Shown piece after piece: positions 1 through 7,067 of a stretch of DNA of 10,334 nt (position 1 is its first letter; each line of letters begins with the position of its first letter). The notes beneath the pieces are model-generated. The model was not told the DNA's origin. It saw only the letters and a program-made list of their open reading frames with translations, and did no database searches. The DNA comes from Clostridiaceae bacterium (GTDB taxonomy: Bacteria > Bacillota > Clostridia > Lutisporales > Lutisporaceae). The stretch covers positions 1-10,334 of the forward strand of contig JAQVFD010000052.1 in assembly GCA_028697435.1 (NCBI GenBank), in the 5' to 3' direction. Position numbers and translations under genes: made by a program.

Positions 1-729
1 GGAGTATTGATGGGATACATGATAAACAAAAAGGTGAATCCATACACAGTAATACTCTTATGCGGTATAGTACTGTCTGTGAGCATGGTTGGAGAGTTCC
101 TGCTGTCATTAAAGGTTGCGGGAGTTGACGGAATGGAGTTTTTATCAAAAATGGATTCTACCTTTAGACAGCAGTTGGAAGTATCTTTGAATATGTATAA
201 GCAGTTTGGTGTTGCAGAAGAAAAATTGCAGGAATTTAAAGATTATTTTAGTCAGGCGATAGAGCTTATAAAGTATGTGATTCCTTCTTCGTTATTGATA
301 TCAGGAATATTTTTCTCATTTGTTGATTATAAGATTACAAGACTAATTCTGAAAAGAATCGGTCATATTTTGCCCGATATAGATGAATTCTCAAAATGGA
401 GACTTGTTGAGCCATATTCATACATATTGCTTGGCACTGCTGTTCTTGCAGGGGCAGCATCATATTTTAAGGTTCCGGGATTCAATACTGTAGTAATAAA
501 TATTTCTACCATACTAACGCTGATTTTTACTATAATAGGGATATCTGTGATTGTCTATTTTGCACGGGTTTATGGAGATAGATACGGCATTTCCGGAGCA
601 TTACGGAATATTATAACTGTTTTTATCATTATTTTCTTTATGCAAGTTACTGTCTTTGTCGGCATACTGGATTTAGGCGTTGACTTTAGAAAGCTGAAGG
701 CTAAGAATATCATTGGAGGTGCGAGATGA
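1..729 (+). CDS. yybS: YybS-like DUF2232 integral membrane protein, 5' end cut by the window edge
   Basis: This is a hydrophobic protein of the DUF2232/YybS family, whose biochemical role is not established. The reading frame is open to base 1 (codons GGA GTA TTG precede the first ATG at 10), and no ribosome binding site precedes that ATG. The visible 243 codons are shorter than the roughly 310 residues usual for the family, so the N-terminal membrane helices probably lie to the left. Numbered from the ATG at 10, hydrophobic stretches sit near residues 13-36, 85-108, 135-152, 160-185 and 197-222. A polar segment with KMDSTFRQQLE lies between the first two, which fits the family's layout of helix groups split by a soluble loop. 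The TGA stop overlaps the start of gdpP as ATGA, so the two are probably translationally coupled, as in the conserved yybS-gdpP pair of Firmicutes. Family assignment is from sequence resemblance and context; the function remains unknown. Confidence 0.82.
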   Translation, partial: GVLMGYMINKKVNPYTVILLCGIVLSVSMVGEFLLSLKVAGVDGMEFLSKMDSTFRQQLEVSLNMYKQFGVAEEKLQEFKDYFSQAIELIKYVIPSSLLISGIFFSFVDYKITRLILKRIGHILPDIDEFSKWRLVEPYSYILLGTAVLAGAASYFKVPGFNTVVINISTILTLIFTIIGISVIVYFARVYGDRYGISGALRNIITVFIIIFFMQVTVFVGILDLGVDFRKLKAKNIIGGAR

Positions 730-2723
730 GAATTCGCAAGTTTTCTGACATATGGGGGTCGGATATGACTATATCCCTTTGGATGATGGCCATTGCGGTA
801 GTAATTATAGGCTATTACAACAGTTATTTAGGTATAGCCGGTGCGTTGCTTCTCGGATATCTCTTTTATCATAATCTTCACGCCGCAACAAGGAAAAAAG
901 AAGAACTCAGATTATATATAGAAAACTTATCTGAAAATGTAGATACAGCAACCAAAAATGCTATTCTGAATCTGCCGTTTCCATTGGTAATAATTGATGA
1001 TCAAGGTATTATCAATTGGTATAACATGCATTTTTCGAATGTTTTCCAAGGGGAGTACATACTTGATAAGAAGCTGTCTTCTTATTTAAGCGGTGTAGAC
1101 ATTGGAAGAATATCGAAGAATGGAATGGAAAAGTTCAGGAATATCAACATAAAAGACAAGTACTATGATATATACTGCAATTTGATTAACGTTAATGAAA
1201 ACAGTGAAGAAAAGAACTTGATAATAATGTATTTTGTTGATAAGACAGACTTTATAAGTCTCAGGGGCAAATACAACGATGAAAAATCAATAGCAGCTAT
1301 TATTATGATGGATAACATCGAGGAAGTGCTTAAAGAAGCGGAGGAAGCATCAAGGCCTGCCTTGGTGGCGGAGGTTGACAGAAGGATTAACGCATGGGCT
1401 GCACTTAACTATGCTTCTGTATATAAGTACTCTAACGTTGAATATATGCTATATTTCAGCCAAAAGCAACTTACAGCCATGGAGGAAAAAAGGTTTGATA
1501 TACTTGACAGCATAAGAGATATAAACGCAGGAAATAAAATCCCTATAACATTAAGCATCGGAGTGGGAGTCAACGGGAAAAATCACGCGGAGCTGCAGAA
1601 GTCCTGCACCAGCGCCATGGATATCGCTCTGGGCAGAGGAGGAGATCAGGCGGTTGTTAAAAATAATGAGAAACTCTCCTTCTACGGAGGCAAAACAAAG
1701 GCTGTAGAAAAGAGGACAAGAGTGAAGGCAAGGGTAATAGCCTATGCATTAAAACAGCTTATTGAGCAGTCTGATGATGTGATCGTAATGGGTCATGAAA
1801 TACCGGACCTTGATTGCATGGGTGCAGCCTTAGGTATATACAGGTGCTGCAGAGGACTGAACAAAGAAGTAAAAATAGTGCTAAGCAGCGTAAATGCAGG
1901 CATAGCGAACCTATGGGCGGAACTTCAGGAGGATGAGGAATATGCGGATGTATTCGTAAGTCCTCAGGAAGCTCTTCAAATATTCGGGACAAATACTCTG
2001 CTGGTGGTTGTGGATGTGCATAGACCGGCATTTACAGTGCAAAGGCAGCTTGTGGAAAAAGCCGAAAAGATTGCAATTATAGACCATCACAGAAGAGGGA
2101 GTGAATTCATTGAGAATGCGGTTATCACATATATAGAGCCTTATGCTTCTTCTACCAGTGAACTGGTAACCGAGTTGCTGCAATATATGTTTGAAAAGCC
2201 GAAGATAAAGCAAATAGAAGCTGAAGCCCTGCTTGCAGGGATATTTATAGATACCAAGAATTTTTCATTCCAGACTGGAGTCAGAACCTTTGAGGCAGCA
2301 TCCTATCTTAGAAAGATGGGAGCGGACACTACCCTGACAAAACAACTTTTCCAGGACGATTTGGAGACTTTCCTGACCCGGGCTGAAGTAGTCAAAGGTG
2401 CGCAAATGTTCAAGAACAACATAGCAATATCCACTATACCCTTTAGTGCAAAAAATCCTGCTCTGGTTGCAGCTCAAGCTGCCGATGAGCTGTTAAATAT
2501 CAAAGGTATAAATGCTTCTTTTGTACTTTCCTGCATTGAGGATGATATTTTCATAAGCGGAAGATCCTTAGGAGACATTAATGTGCAGGTAGTGCTGGAA
2601 AAGCTTGGAGGCGGAGGCCATCTAAGTGTGGCCGGTGCTCAGCTATCCGGACTTACTATGGAAAAGGCAATAGTCTTATTGAAAAAAGCTATAGAGGAAT
2701 ATCTTAAGGAAGGAGAGAGATAA
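726..2723 (+). CDS. gdpP: GdpP, membrane-bound cyclic-di-AMP phosphodiesterase (PAS, degenerate GGDEF, DHH/DHHA1)
   Basis: GdpP (YybT) hydrolyses cyclic di-AMP to pApA at the membrane, which controls potassium and osmolyte balance and cell-wall stress responses (family knowledge). The 665-residue length matches B. subtilis GdpP. Two N-terminal membrane helices (about 14-31 and 35-50) are followed by a PAS-like domain (about 75-170), which binds haem in studied homologues. Next comes a degenerate GGDEF domain (about 185-315) ending in the family-typical GRGGDQAVVK. The DHH domain shows H357, D361 and D363 in MGHEIPDLD, D430 in DVHRP, D453-H454-H455 and D509 in FIDTKNF, so all expected metal ligands are present. 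The DHHA1 domain has GGGGH at 628-632. The start ATG overlaps the yybS stop and has GGAGGT five bases upstream. The stop codon TAA abuts the rplI start. The gene looks intact and functional. Confidence 0.96.
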   Translation: MRIRKFSDIWGSDMTISLWMMAIAVVIIGYYNSYLGIAGALLLGYLFYHNLHAATRKKEELRLYIENLSENVDTATKNAILNLPFPLVIIDDQGIINWYNMHFSNVFQGEYILDKKLSSYLSGVDIGRISKNGMEKFRNINIKDKYYDIYCNLINVNENSEEKNLIIMYFVDKTDFISLRGKYNDEKSIAAIIMMDNIEEVLKEAEEASRPALVAEVDRRINAWAALNYASVYKYSNVEYMLYFSQKQLTAMEEKRFDILDSIRDINAGNKIPITLSIGVGVNGKNHAELQKSCTSAMDIALGRGGDQAVVKNNEKLSFYGGKTKAVEKRTRVKARVIAYALKQLIEQSDDVIVMGHEIPDLDCMGAALGIYRCCRGLNKEVKIVLSSVNAGIANLWAELQEDEEYADVFVSPQEALQIFGTNTLLVVVDVHRPAFTVQRQLVEKAEKIAIIDHHRRGSEFIENAVITYIEPYASSTSELVTELLQYMFEKPKIKQIEAEALLAGIFIDTKNFSFQTGVRTFEAASYLRKMGADTTLTKQLFQDDLETFLTRAEVVKGAQMFKNNIAISTIPFSAKNPALVAAQAADELLNIKGINASFVLSCIEDDIFISGRSLGDINVQVVLEKLGGGGHLSVAGAQLSGLTMEKAIVLLKKAIEEYLKEGER

Positions 2724-3179
2724 ATGAAGGTTGTACTTTTACAGGATGTTAAGAATTTGGGAAAGAAGGAGCAATTGGTAAATGTCAGTGATGGCTATGC
2801 CAGAAACTATCTGTTTCCGAGGAAACTTGCCTTAGAGGCTACTTCCGGAAAGCTTAAAGAGTTAGAGGAAAAGAAAAATTCCGAAATGAAAAAGAAGGAT
2901 AAGGAAAAACAGGAAGCAAAAGAGCTTGCTGCCAAGATCGGAAAGCTGGTAGTCAATTTCAATGTAAAGGCAGGGGAAAACGGTAAATTATTCGGATCCA
3001 TAACGAGCAAGGATGTGGCTGATGCTGTAAAGTCGCAGCATAAGATAGAGATAGACAAAAAAAAGGTAGTGCTTCATGATGCAATAAAGGCATTGGGAAC
3101 ATATCAGGTTGAAATAAAAGTGTATCCGGAAATATCTGCAGTAATAAATGTAAAGGTTGAGGAACAGGGAGGAGTATAA
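2724..3179 (+). CDS. rplI: 50S ribosomal protein L9
   Basis: L9 binds 23S rRNA near the base of the L1 stalk on the large subunit and helps keep reading frame and ribosome spacing on mRNA. The N-terminal RNA-binding domain (1-40) opens MKVVLLQDVKNLGKK and carries the family signature with GYARNYLFP at 24-32. A strongly charged lysine/glutamate helix (about 43-72) is the known long connecting helix. The C-terminal domain (about 76-148) contains NGKLFGSITSKDVADA. The 151 residues match the usual 147-151. The ATG directly follows the gdpP TAA with no gap, and an AAGGAAGGAG ribosome binding site lies inside the end of gdpP (2706-2715). The position between gdpP and the helicase gene is the standard Firmicute order, and nothing in the gene looks abnormal. 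Confidence 0.98.
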   Translation: MKVVLLQDVKNLGKKEQLVNVSDGYARNYLFPRKLALEATSGKLKELEEKKNSEMKKKDKEKQEAKELAAKIGKLVVNFNVKAGENGKLFGSITSKDVADAVKSQHKIEIDKKKVVLHDAIKALGTYQVEIKVYPEISAVINVKVEEQGGV

Positions 3180-3182
3180 CAG

Positions 3183-5015
3183 GTGGGTCATAATCACAGC
3201 AGCATACGCAGTAAAGATGTATCTATTGATGTACTTGTTGATTTTACAAAAAAACTGTATTCTAATGATAAGACCAGAAAACTTGACAATGTTACTGATA
3301 ATAAAGAAAAAGTGATTATACTACATGAAATAGTATCCGGCAAAACAAAAGCCGGTGAAATTGCAGAGTATAAACTTGAATCTTTAATCGAAGATATTAA
3401 GGACAAGCTTTCTGATGCTGCAGCGAAAAGATATATCGAAGAAGGTATAAAAAGGGAAGTATTAAAGCGCATGGAGGCAAGAGAAATAGAATACCTGAAC
3501 GAAATGAAGCTGCAGGTTATCAATAAGCATACAGGTCTTGAAAATGCTTCAACTTTGAAAAAGTATGCAGATTTGGAGCTAATGAAGAGGGTAAGACTTA
3601 CAAAATCGGTAATGGATGTAATGCGCCCGCAAAAGCAGGAGGAAATAATAGGGCAGGAGAAGTCCGTTTCAGCTTTAATTTCCAAGATAGCCTCACCTTT
3701 TCCCCAGCATGTGATATTGTACGGGCCTCCCGGAGTAGGAAAAACTACCACAGCCCGTCTTGCTCTCGAAATAGCTAAAACAAGAAAACATACACCCTTC
3801 GGGAAAAATGCCAAGTTTGTAGAGATAGATGCAACTACACTCAGATGGGATCCTAAGGAATCAATAAATCCACTTTTAGGCTCGGTTCATGACCCTATTT
3901 TTCAGGGAGCCAACAAGGAACTTGCTGAGATGGGTGTTCCTGAGCCTAAACCCGGCTTGGTTACGGAAGCTCATGGGGGAGTGCTTTTTATTGATGAAAT
4001 AGGCGAACTGGATGTAATGTTTCAAAATAAGCTGCTGAAGGTACTTGAGGATAAGAAGGTGAATTTTGACTCTTCATATTATGATGTAAATAATGAAAAT
4101 ATACCTCGTTATATAAAGCTTCTGTTTGAGGAAGGTGCTCCTGCCGACTTCATACTTATCGGCGCAACCACCAGACCGCCGGAAGAGATAAATCCGGCTC
4201 TCCGGTCCCGCTGTGCGGAGGTTTTCTTCAATCCTTTAAGTAGTTCTGATATTGCCGAAATAGTAATGAACGCAGCTGATAAGCTTGGCGCAAAAATAGG
4301 TATTGAGGGAGCGGATTTAATCAGCAGCTACACATACGAAGCAAGAAAGGCAGTCAGTATTCTGGCTGACTGCTACAGCAGCATGATTAATGATACTGAA
4401 GATAATAACATTAAAATATCTATTGATTGTATAAAAGAAGTAATCAGTAAAGGTAGATATGTACCCTTGAATAAGAAAAAATCCAGAAGCACAAGGGAAG
4501 TCGGAAAAATCAACGGTCTTGGGGTGAATGGTTATTTCTGCAATGTAATTGAGTTGGAAGCAGTGTGCTTTGCCAGGGAAGATGAAGCAGGGACCGTAAG
4601 GTTCAATGAAACAGCCGGAAGTATGACTAAAGATTCCTTATTTAACGCACTTTCGGTTATTAGGAAAATAACCGATAAGAATATCAGCAAGTATGATATT
4701 CATGTTAACTGTGTAGGCGGAGCGAAGGTTGACGGGCCTTCAGCCGGGGCGGCAATAACTTGCCTTATATATTCGGCAATAATGGAACAACCTGCAAGAC
4801 AGGATACCTGTATTACCGGGGAAATATCCATAAGAGGCCATATAAAAGCAGTTGGCGGTGTCGCTGAAAAAATTACGGGAGCTATAAGAGCGGGTTTTAA
4901 GAATATAATAATACCTGAAGAGAATAAGGAAGAAGCCAGTGGGCATGAAGGAATAAATATAATTACTGCAGGCAATATTCAAGAAGTAATAAGCTTTATG
5001 TTCGAAGAACAGTAA
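3183..5015 (+). CDS. lonC: LonC, Lon-family ATP-dependent protease of spore-forming Firmicutes
   Basis: This is a AAA+ serine protease with an ATPase domain and a Lon-type protease domain in one chain. It resembles the LonC family (TIGR02903 type) described from endospore-forming Firmicutes. At 610 residues it is shorter than LonA and lacks the large LonA N-terminal domain; residues 1-145 are a family-specific, largely helical region. The AAA+ module (about 150-400) has Walker A GPPGVGKTT (181-189), Walker B LFIDE with D271 and E272, and an arginine-rich PALRSRCAE segment. The protease domain (about 430-610) has S520 in GPSAGAA and K563 in GGVAEK. The 43-residue spacing equals that of the E. 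coli Lon dyad. There is no obvious membrane segment, so it is probably cytoplasmic. The start is GTG at 3183, three bases after rplI, with GGGAGGAG upstream. Its substrates are unknown. Confidence 0.93.
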   Translation: MGHNHSSIRSKDVSIDVLVDFTKKLYSNDKTRKLDNVTDNKEKVIILHEIVSGKTKAGEIAEYKLESLIEDIKDKLSDAAAKRYIEEGIKREVLKRMEAREIEYLNEMKLQVINKHTGLENASTLKKYADLELMKRVRLTKSVMDVMRPQKQEEIIGQEKSVSALISKIASPFPQHVILYGPPGVGKTTTARLALEIAKTRKHTPFGKNAKFVEIDATTLRWDPKESINPLLGSVHDPIFQGANKELAEMGVPEPKPGLVTEAHGGVLFIDEIGELDVMFQNKLLKVLEDKKVNFDSSYYDVNNENIPRYIKLLFEEGAPADFILIGATTRPPEEINPALRSRCAEVFFNPLSSSDIAEIVMNAADKLGAKIGIEGADLISSYTYEARKAVSILADCYSSMINDTEDNNIKISIDCIKEVISKGRYVPLNKKKSRSTREVGKINGLGVNGYFCNVIELEAVCFAREDEAGTVRFNETAGSMTKDSLFNALSVIRKITDKNISKYDIHVNCVGGAKVDGPSAGAAITCLIYSAIMEQPARQDTCITGEISIRGHIKAVGGVAEKITGAIRAGFKNIIIPEENKEEASGHEGINIITAGNIQEVISFMFEEQ

Positions 5016-5078
5016 GCAGCTATAAAATTCTTGCAGGCAGTGGTGTAGAAATACTCAGAAATTTTAGGAGTGGATGAA

Positions 5079-6416
5079 ATGAGTGAAATGATACAGAGAA
5101 TACCACCCAATAGCATTGAAGCCGAACAGTCCGTTTTGGGAGCTATGCTTCTTGATAAAGAAGCAATATCCGCTGCTACAGAATTTATTTCCGGAGAAGA
5201 CTTTTACAGGGAAGCGCATAAGGAGATATTTGATGCAATTGTGGATATTTTTAATAAGGGCGAACCGGTAGATCTTATTACACTCACTGAAAAGCTTAAG
5301 ACCAGGAACACATTAGAAGCAGTCGGAGGAATTACTTTTCTGACTAACCTTATGGATGCTGTTCCCACTACATATAATGTCAAATACTATGCCAAAATAG
5401 TAGAAGACAAATCTTTGTTGAGAAAGCTGATAAAATCATCCAATGATACAATACAGATGAGCTATCAGGCTTCGGAGGAAGTTGGAGAAATCATTGATAG
5501 CGCTGAAAAAGGGATATTCAATATATCACTGAACAGATCTACTCAAGGTTTTGTTCATTTAAAGAATATACTTAATGCAAACTTTGACAGAATAGAACAA
5601 TTATACTTAAGTAAGGGAAAAATCACGGGAGTTCCTACAGGATTTCACGATCTGGACAATAAGCTCTCGGGCTTGCAGAAGTCTGACCTTATACTGATTG
5701 CCGCCAGACCTTCTATGGGAAAATCCTCTTTTATGATGAATATAGTACAACATGCAGCCGTAAGAGAAAAAGTCGCCACTGCAATATTCAGCTTAGAAAT
5801 GTCAAAGGAGCAGCTTACTCAGAGGTTGTTGTGTTCAGAGGCACTTATTGATGCTCATCGCTTAAGGATAGGCGATATTAATGAGGATGAATGGGTAAAA
5901 CTTGCCAGGGCAATGGGCCCTCTTTCAGAAGCACCTATTTACATAGATGACACCCCTTCAATTTCAATAACCGAAATGAGGGCAAAGAGCAGGCGACTCA
6001 AGTTAGAGCATGATCTTGGACTTATCGTAATAGACTATTTGCAGTTAATGCAGGGTAAAGGCAATGCCGAAAGCAGACAGCAGGAGATATCTGAAATATC
6101 AAGGTCGCTGAAAGCCCTGGCCAGAGAGATCAATGTTCCGGTGGTAGCTTTGTCCCAGCTTTCCCGTGCACCTGAAATGAGGGCAGATCACAGGCCGGTT
6201 TTGTCCGATCTGAGAGAATCAGGAGCTATAGAACAGGACGCTGACGTCGTAATGTTCTTATACAGGGATGAATACTATCATCCTGACACAGATAAAAAAA
6301 ATATTGGGGAAGTTAATATATCCAAACAGAGGAACGGTCCCACAGGCACTGTTGAACTGGTTTGGCTGGGACAATTCACAAAATTTGTAAATAAGGAAAA
6401 GCACATGTCAAACTGA
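5079..6416 (+). CDS. dnaB: Replicative DNA helicase DnaB (DnaC in B. subtilis naming)
   Basis: This is the hexameric 5'-3' helicase that unwinds DNA at the replication fork and recruits primase. The 445 residues match the family. The N-terminal domain (about 1-110) opens RIPPNSIEAEQSVLGAMLLD, the typical primase-interacting start. After a linker, the RecA-like domain (about 180-445) shows Walker A ARPSMGKSS with K215, Walker B VIDYLQLM with D319, the PVVALSQLSR segment, and the conserved DLRESGAIEQDADVV motif near the C terminus. I prefer ATG 5079 over GTG 5070 because AGGAG at 5066-5070 is well spaced for 5079 and would overlap the GTG. A 63-base gap separates it from lonC with no clear terminator, so it probably belongs to the same transcript. 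It is the last gene before the long non-coding gap that carries DnaA boxes. Confidence 0.97.
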   Translation: MSEMIQRIPPNSIEAEQSVLGAMLLDKEAISAATEFISGEDFYREAHKEIFDAIVDIFNKGEPVDLITLTEKLKTRNTLEAVGGITFLTNLMDAVPTTYNVKYYAKIVEDKSLLRKLIKSSNDTIQMSYQASEEVGEIIDSAEKGIFNISLNRSTQGFVHLKNILNANFDRIEQLYLSKGKITGVPTGFHDLDNKLSGLQKSDLILIAARPSMGKSSFMMNIVQHAAVREKVATAIFSLEMSKEQLTQRLLCSEALIDAHRLRIGDINEDEWVKLARAMGPLSEAPIYIDDTPSISITEMRAKSRRLKLEHDLGLIVIDYLQLMQGKGNAESRQQEISEISRSLKALAREINVPVVALSQLSRAPEMRADHRPVLSDLRESGAIEQDADVVMFLYRDEYYHPDTDKKNIGEVNISKQRNGPTGTVELVWLGQFTKFVNKEKHMSN

Positions 6417-6449
6417 TTTACATAATTATGAGGATTTTGTAGTATTATC

Positions 6450-6488
6450 GGAGCTTTCGCAATATTTTGTAGGAGGCTCCTTGTTATT
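6450..6488 (+). terminator. Probable rho-independent terminator after dnaB
   Basis: GGAGCTTTC (6450-6458) pairs with GGAGGCTCC (6472-6480) in a 9-bp stem with two G-U pairs and a 13-base loop. It is followed by the T-rich run TTGTTATT. It lies 34 bases after the dnaB stop, where the operon should end. The stem is imperfect and the T-run interrupted, so termination may be partial. Confidence 0.5.
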
Positions 6489-6512
6489 AACAACATATGT
6501 AAGGTATTTGCT

Positions 6513-6556
6513 TGTGGATAACCTGTGAACAATGTGAATAACTAAACTGTGAAATT
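6513..6556 (-). promoter_or_regulatory. DnaA-box group 1: one perfect box plus degenerate boxes
   Basis: TGTGGATAA at 6513-6521 is the exact reverse complement of the DnaA box TTATCCACA. It is followed in the same orientation by TGTGAACAA at 6524-6532 (two mismatches), TGTGAATAA at 6533-6541 (one mismatch, the variant TTATTCACA) and a weaker TGTGAAATT at 6548-6556. The second and third are head-to-tail. A same-strand run at short spacing is typical of DnaA-binding clusters; binding itself is inferred. Confidence 0.7.
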
Positions 6557-6594
6557 TACATAAACTATGTATAATAATTATTCATTATCTTGCA

Positions 6595-6714
6595 GATATT
6601 GAGATAAGAGAGTTTATACAGCTAACCGAACATATGTGCATATCTCTGTGGATAATGTGGATAATGTGCATCAGAATATTCAGAAAATTGATTTTCGACT
6701 TATTTCTCAATATC
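6595..6714. repeat. Inverted repeat enclosing DnaA-box group 2
   Basis: GATATTGAGA at 6595-6604 is perfectly repeated in reverse complement as TCTCAATATC at 6705-6714. Allowing a 2-base bulge, the match extends to 14 bp (left arm 6595-6608, right arm 6699-6714). The 90-base interior contains the two abutting perfect DnaA boxes. Whether this forms a structure or is a pair of protein sites is unknown. Confidence 0.55.
6635..6673 (-). promoter_or_regulatory. DnaA-box group 2: two abutting perfect boxes flanked by half-matching boxes
   Basis: Two perfect copies of TGTGGATAA (reverse of TTATCCACA) sit back to back at 6647-6655 and 6656-6664. They are flanked by TGTGCATAT (6635-6643) and TGTGCATCA (6665-6673), each with two mismatches and the same orientation. 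The 9-base period of the last three copies is exact. Chance occurrence of three perfect 9-mers on one strand within 152 bases is very unlikely. This group and group 1 flank an AT-rich block, as at bacterial origins, but no dnaA or dnaN gene is in the window. Confidence 0.75.
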
Positions 6715-6795
6715 AGACAGTAGGAGATAAATACGGAAGACTAACAGCACAATAATTATTAGATTAAGTCCATATAATAAATAGGAAGAGACTAT

Positions 6796-6877
6796 ATATG
6801 TTGTGAAAAAGATTTATCAATACAAAATCAGATAGATTCTGATTTTGTGTTAAAGTAATGTATTTTTCACGACATAT
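6796..6877. repeat. 82-nt nested hairpin (15-bp outer stem, 13-bp inner stem)
   Basis: Outer arms 6796-6810 and 6863-6877 pair over 15 bp with one G-U pair. Inner arms 6819-6831 and 6839-6851 pair over 13 bp with one G-U pair and a 7-base loop ATAGATT. Unpaired bases 6811-6818 and 6852-6862 form an internal loop. No T-run follows the structure, so it is not a standard terminator. It could be a small RNA, an mRNA leader element or a folded DNA site. Confidence 0.6.
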
Positions 6878-6889
6878 GAATCAGAGAAA

Positions 6890-6937
6890 ATGTTTTACAC
6901 TATTTAAATTTAATATAAGATGTTTAGTGTAAAACAT
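6890..6937. repeat. 13-bp perfect inverted repeat upstream of the FAD-dehydrogenase promoter
   Basis: ATGTTTTACACTA (6890-6902) and its exact reverse complement TAGTGTAAAACAT (6925-6937) flank a 22-base, almost purely AT spacer. The right arm ends 16 bases before the -35 box at 6954. The position suits an operator for a dimeric regulator, or a hairpin in a read-through transcript. I do not recognise the motif as that of a known regulator. Confidence 0.5.
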
Positions 6938-6953
6938 ATGGATACGTGTTATA

Positions 6954-6982
6954 TTGACTAAAGAAGCATATTCTGTTAGGAT
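6954..6982 (+). promoter_or_regulatory. Sigma-A-like promoter for the FAD-dehydrogenase/purA unit
   Basis: TTGACT (6954-6959; 5 of 6 matches) and TAGGAT (6977-6982; 4 of 6) are separated by the optimal 17 bases. Transcription would begin near 6989, leaving a leader of about 80 bases before the ATG at 7068. It is the best-spaced promoter I found in the gap. Confidence 0.5.
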
Positions 6983-7067
6983 AAAATTTGGATAAAAATA
7001 CTTTTTTAACATAAGTAATATCAGTTTTTCGATATGCTTTGTTATTAAGATGGAGGTCGGTGCCCTT

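Larger units (their letters stand above)
6417..7067. other. 651-base non-coding gap between dnaB and the FAD-dehydrogenase gene
   Basis: No reading frame here on either strand combines a ribosome binding site, plausible length and recognisable protein. The stretch is markedly AT-rich compared with its neighbours. From left to right it holds a likely terminator hairpin after dnaB, a first group of DnaA-box-like sites, an AT-rich block (about 6540-6600), a second group with two abutting perfect DnaA boxes, a nested hairpin, a second inverted repeat, a promoter and the leader of the next gene. The density of structured sites is much higher than expected of a simple spacer and suggests a regulatory or replication-related locus (inference). 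Confidence 0.8.

Noticed and set aside
10..12. ATG at 10 as the true start of the first gene
   Set aside because: The frame stays open to base 1, no ribosome binding site is seen, and the protein would lack the family's N-terminal helices.
6773..6778. TATAAT as a standalone promoter
   Set aside because: The matching -35 region (around 6749-6755) has no TTGACA-like sequence and the area is very AT-rich, so it is mentioned only as a possibility for the nested hairpin.
6417..7067. Calling the gap the chromosomal oriC outright
   Set aside because: No dnaA or dnaN is present, GC skew cannot be judged in 10 kb, and ectopic DnaA clusters look similar.
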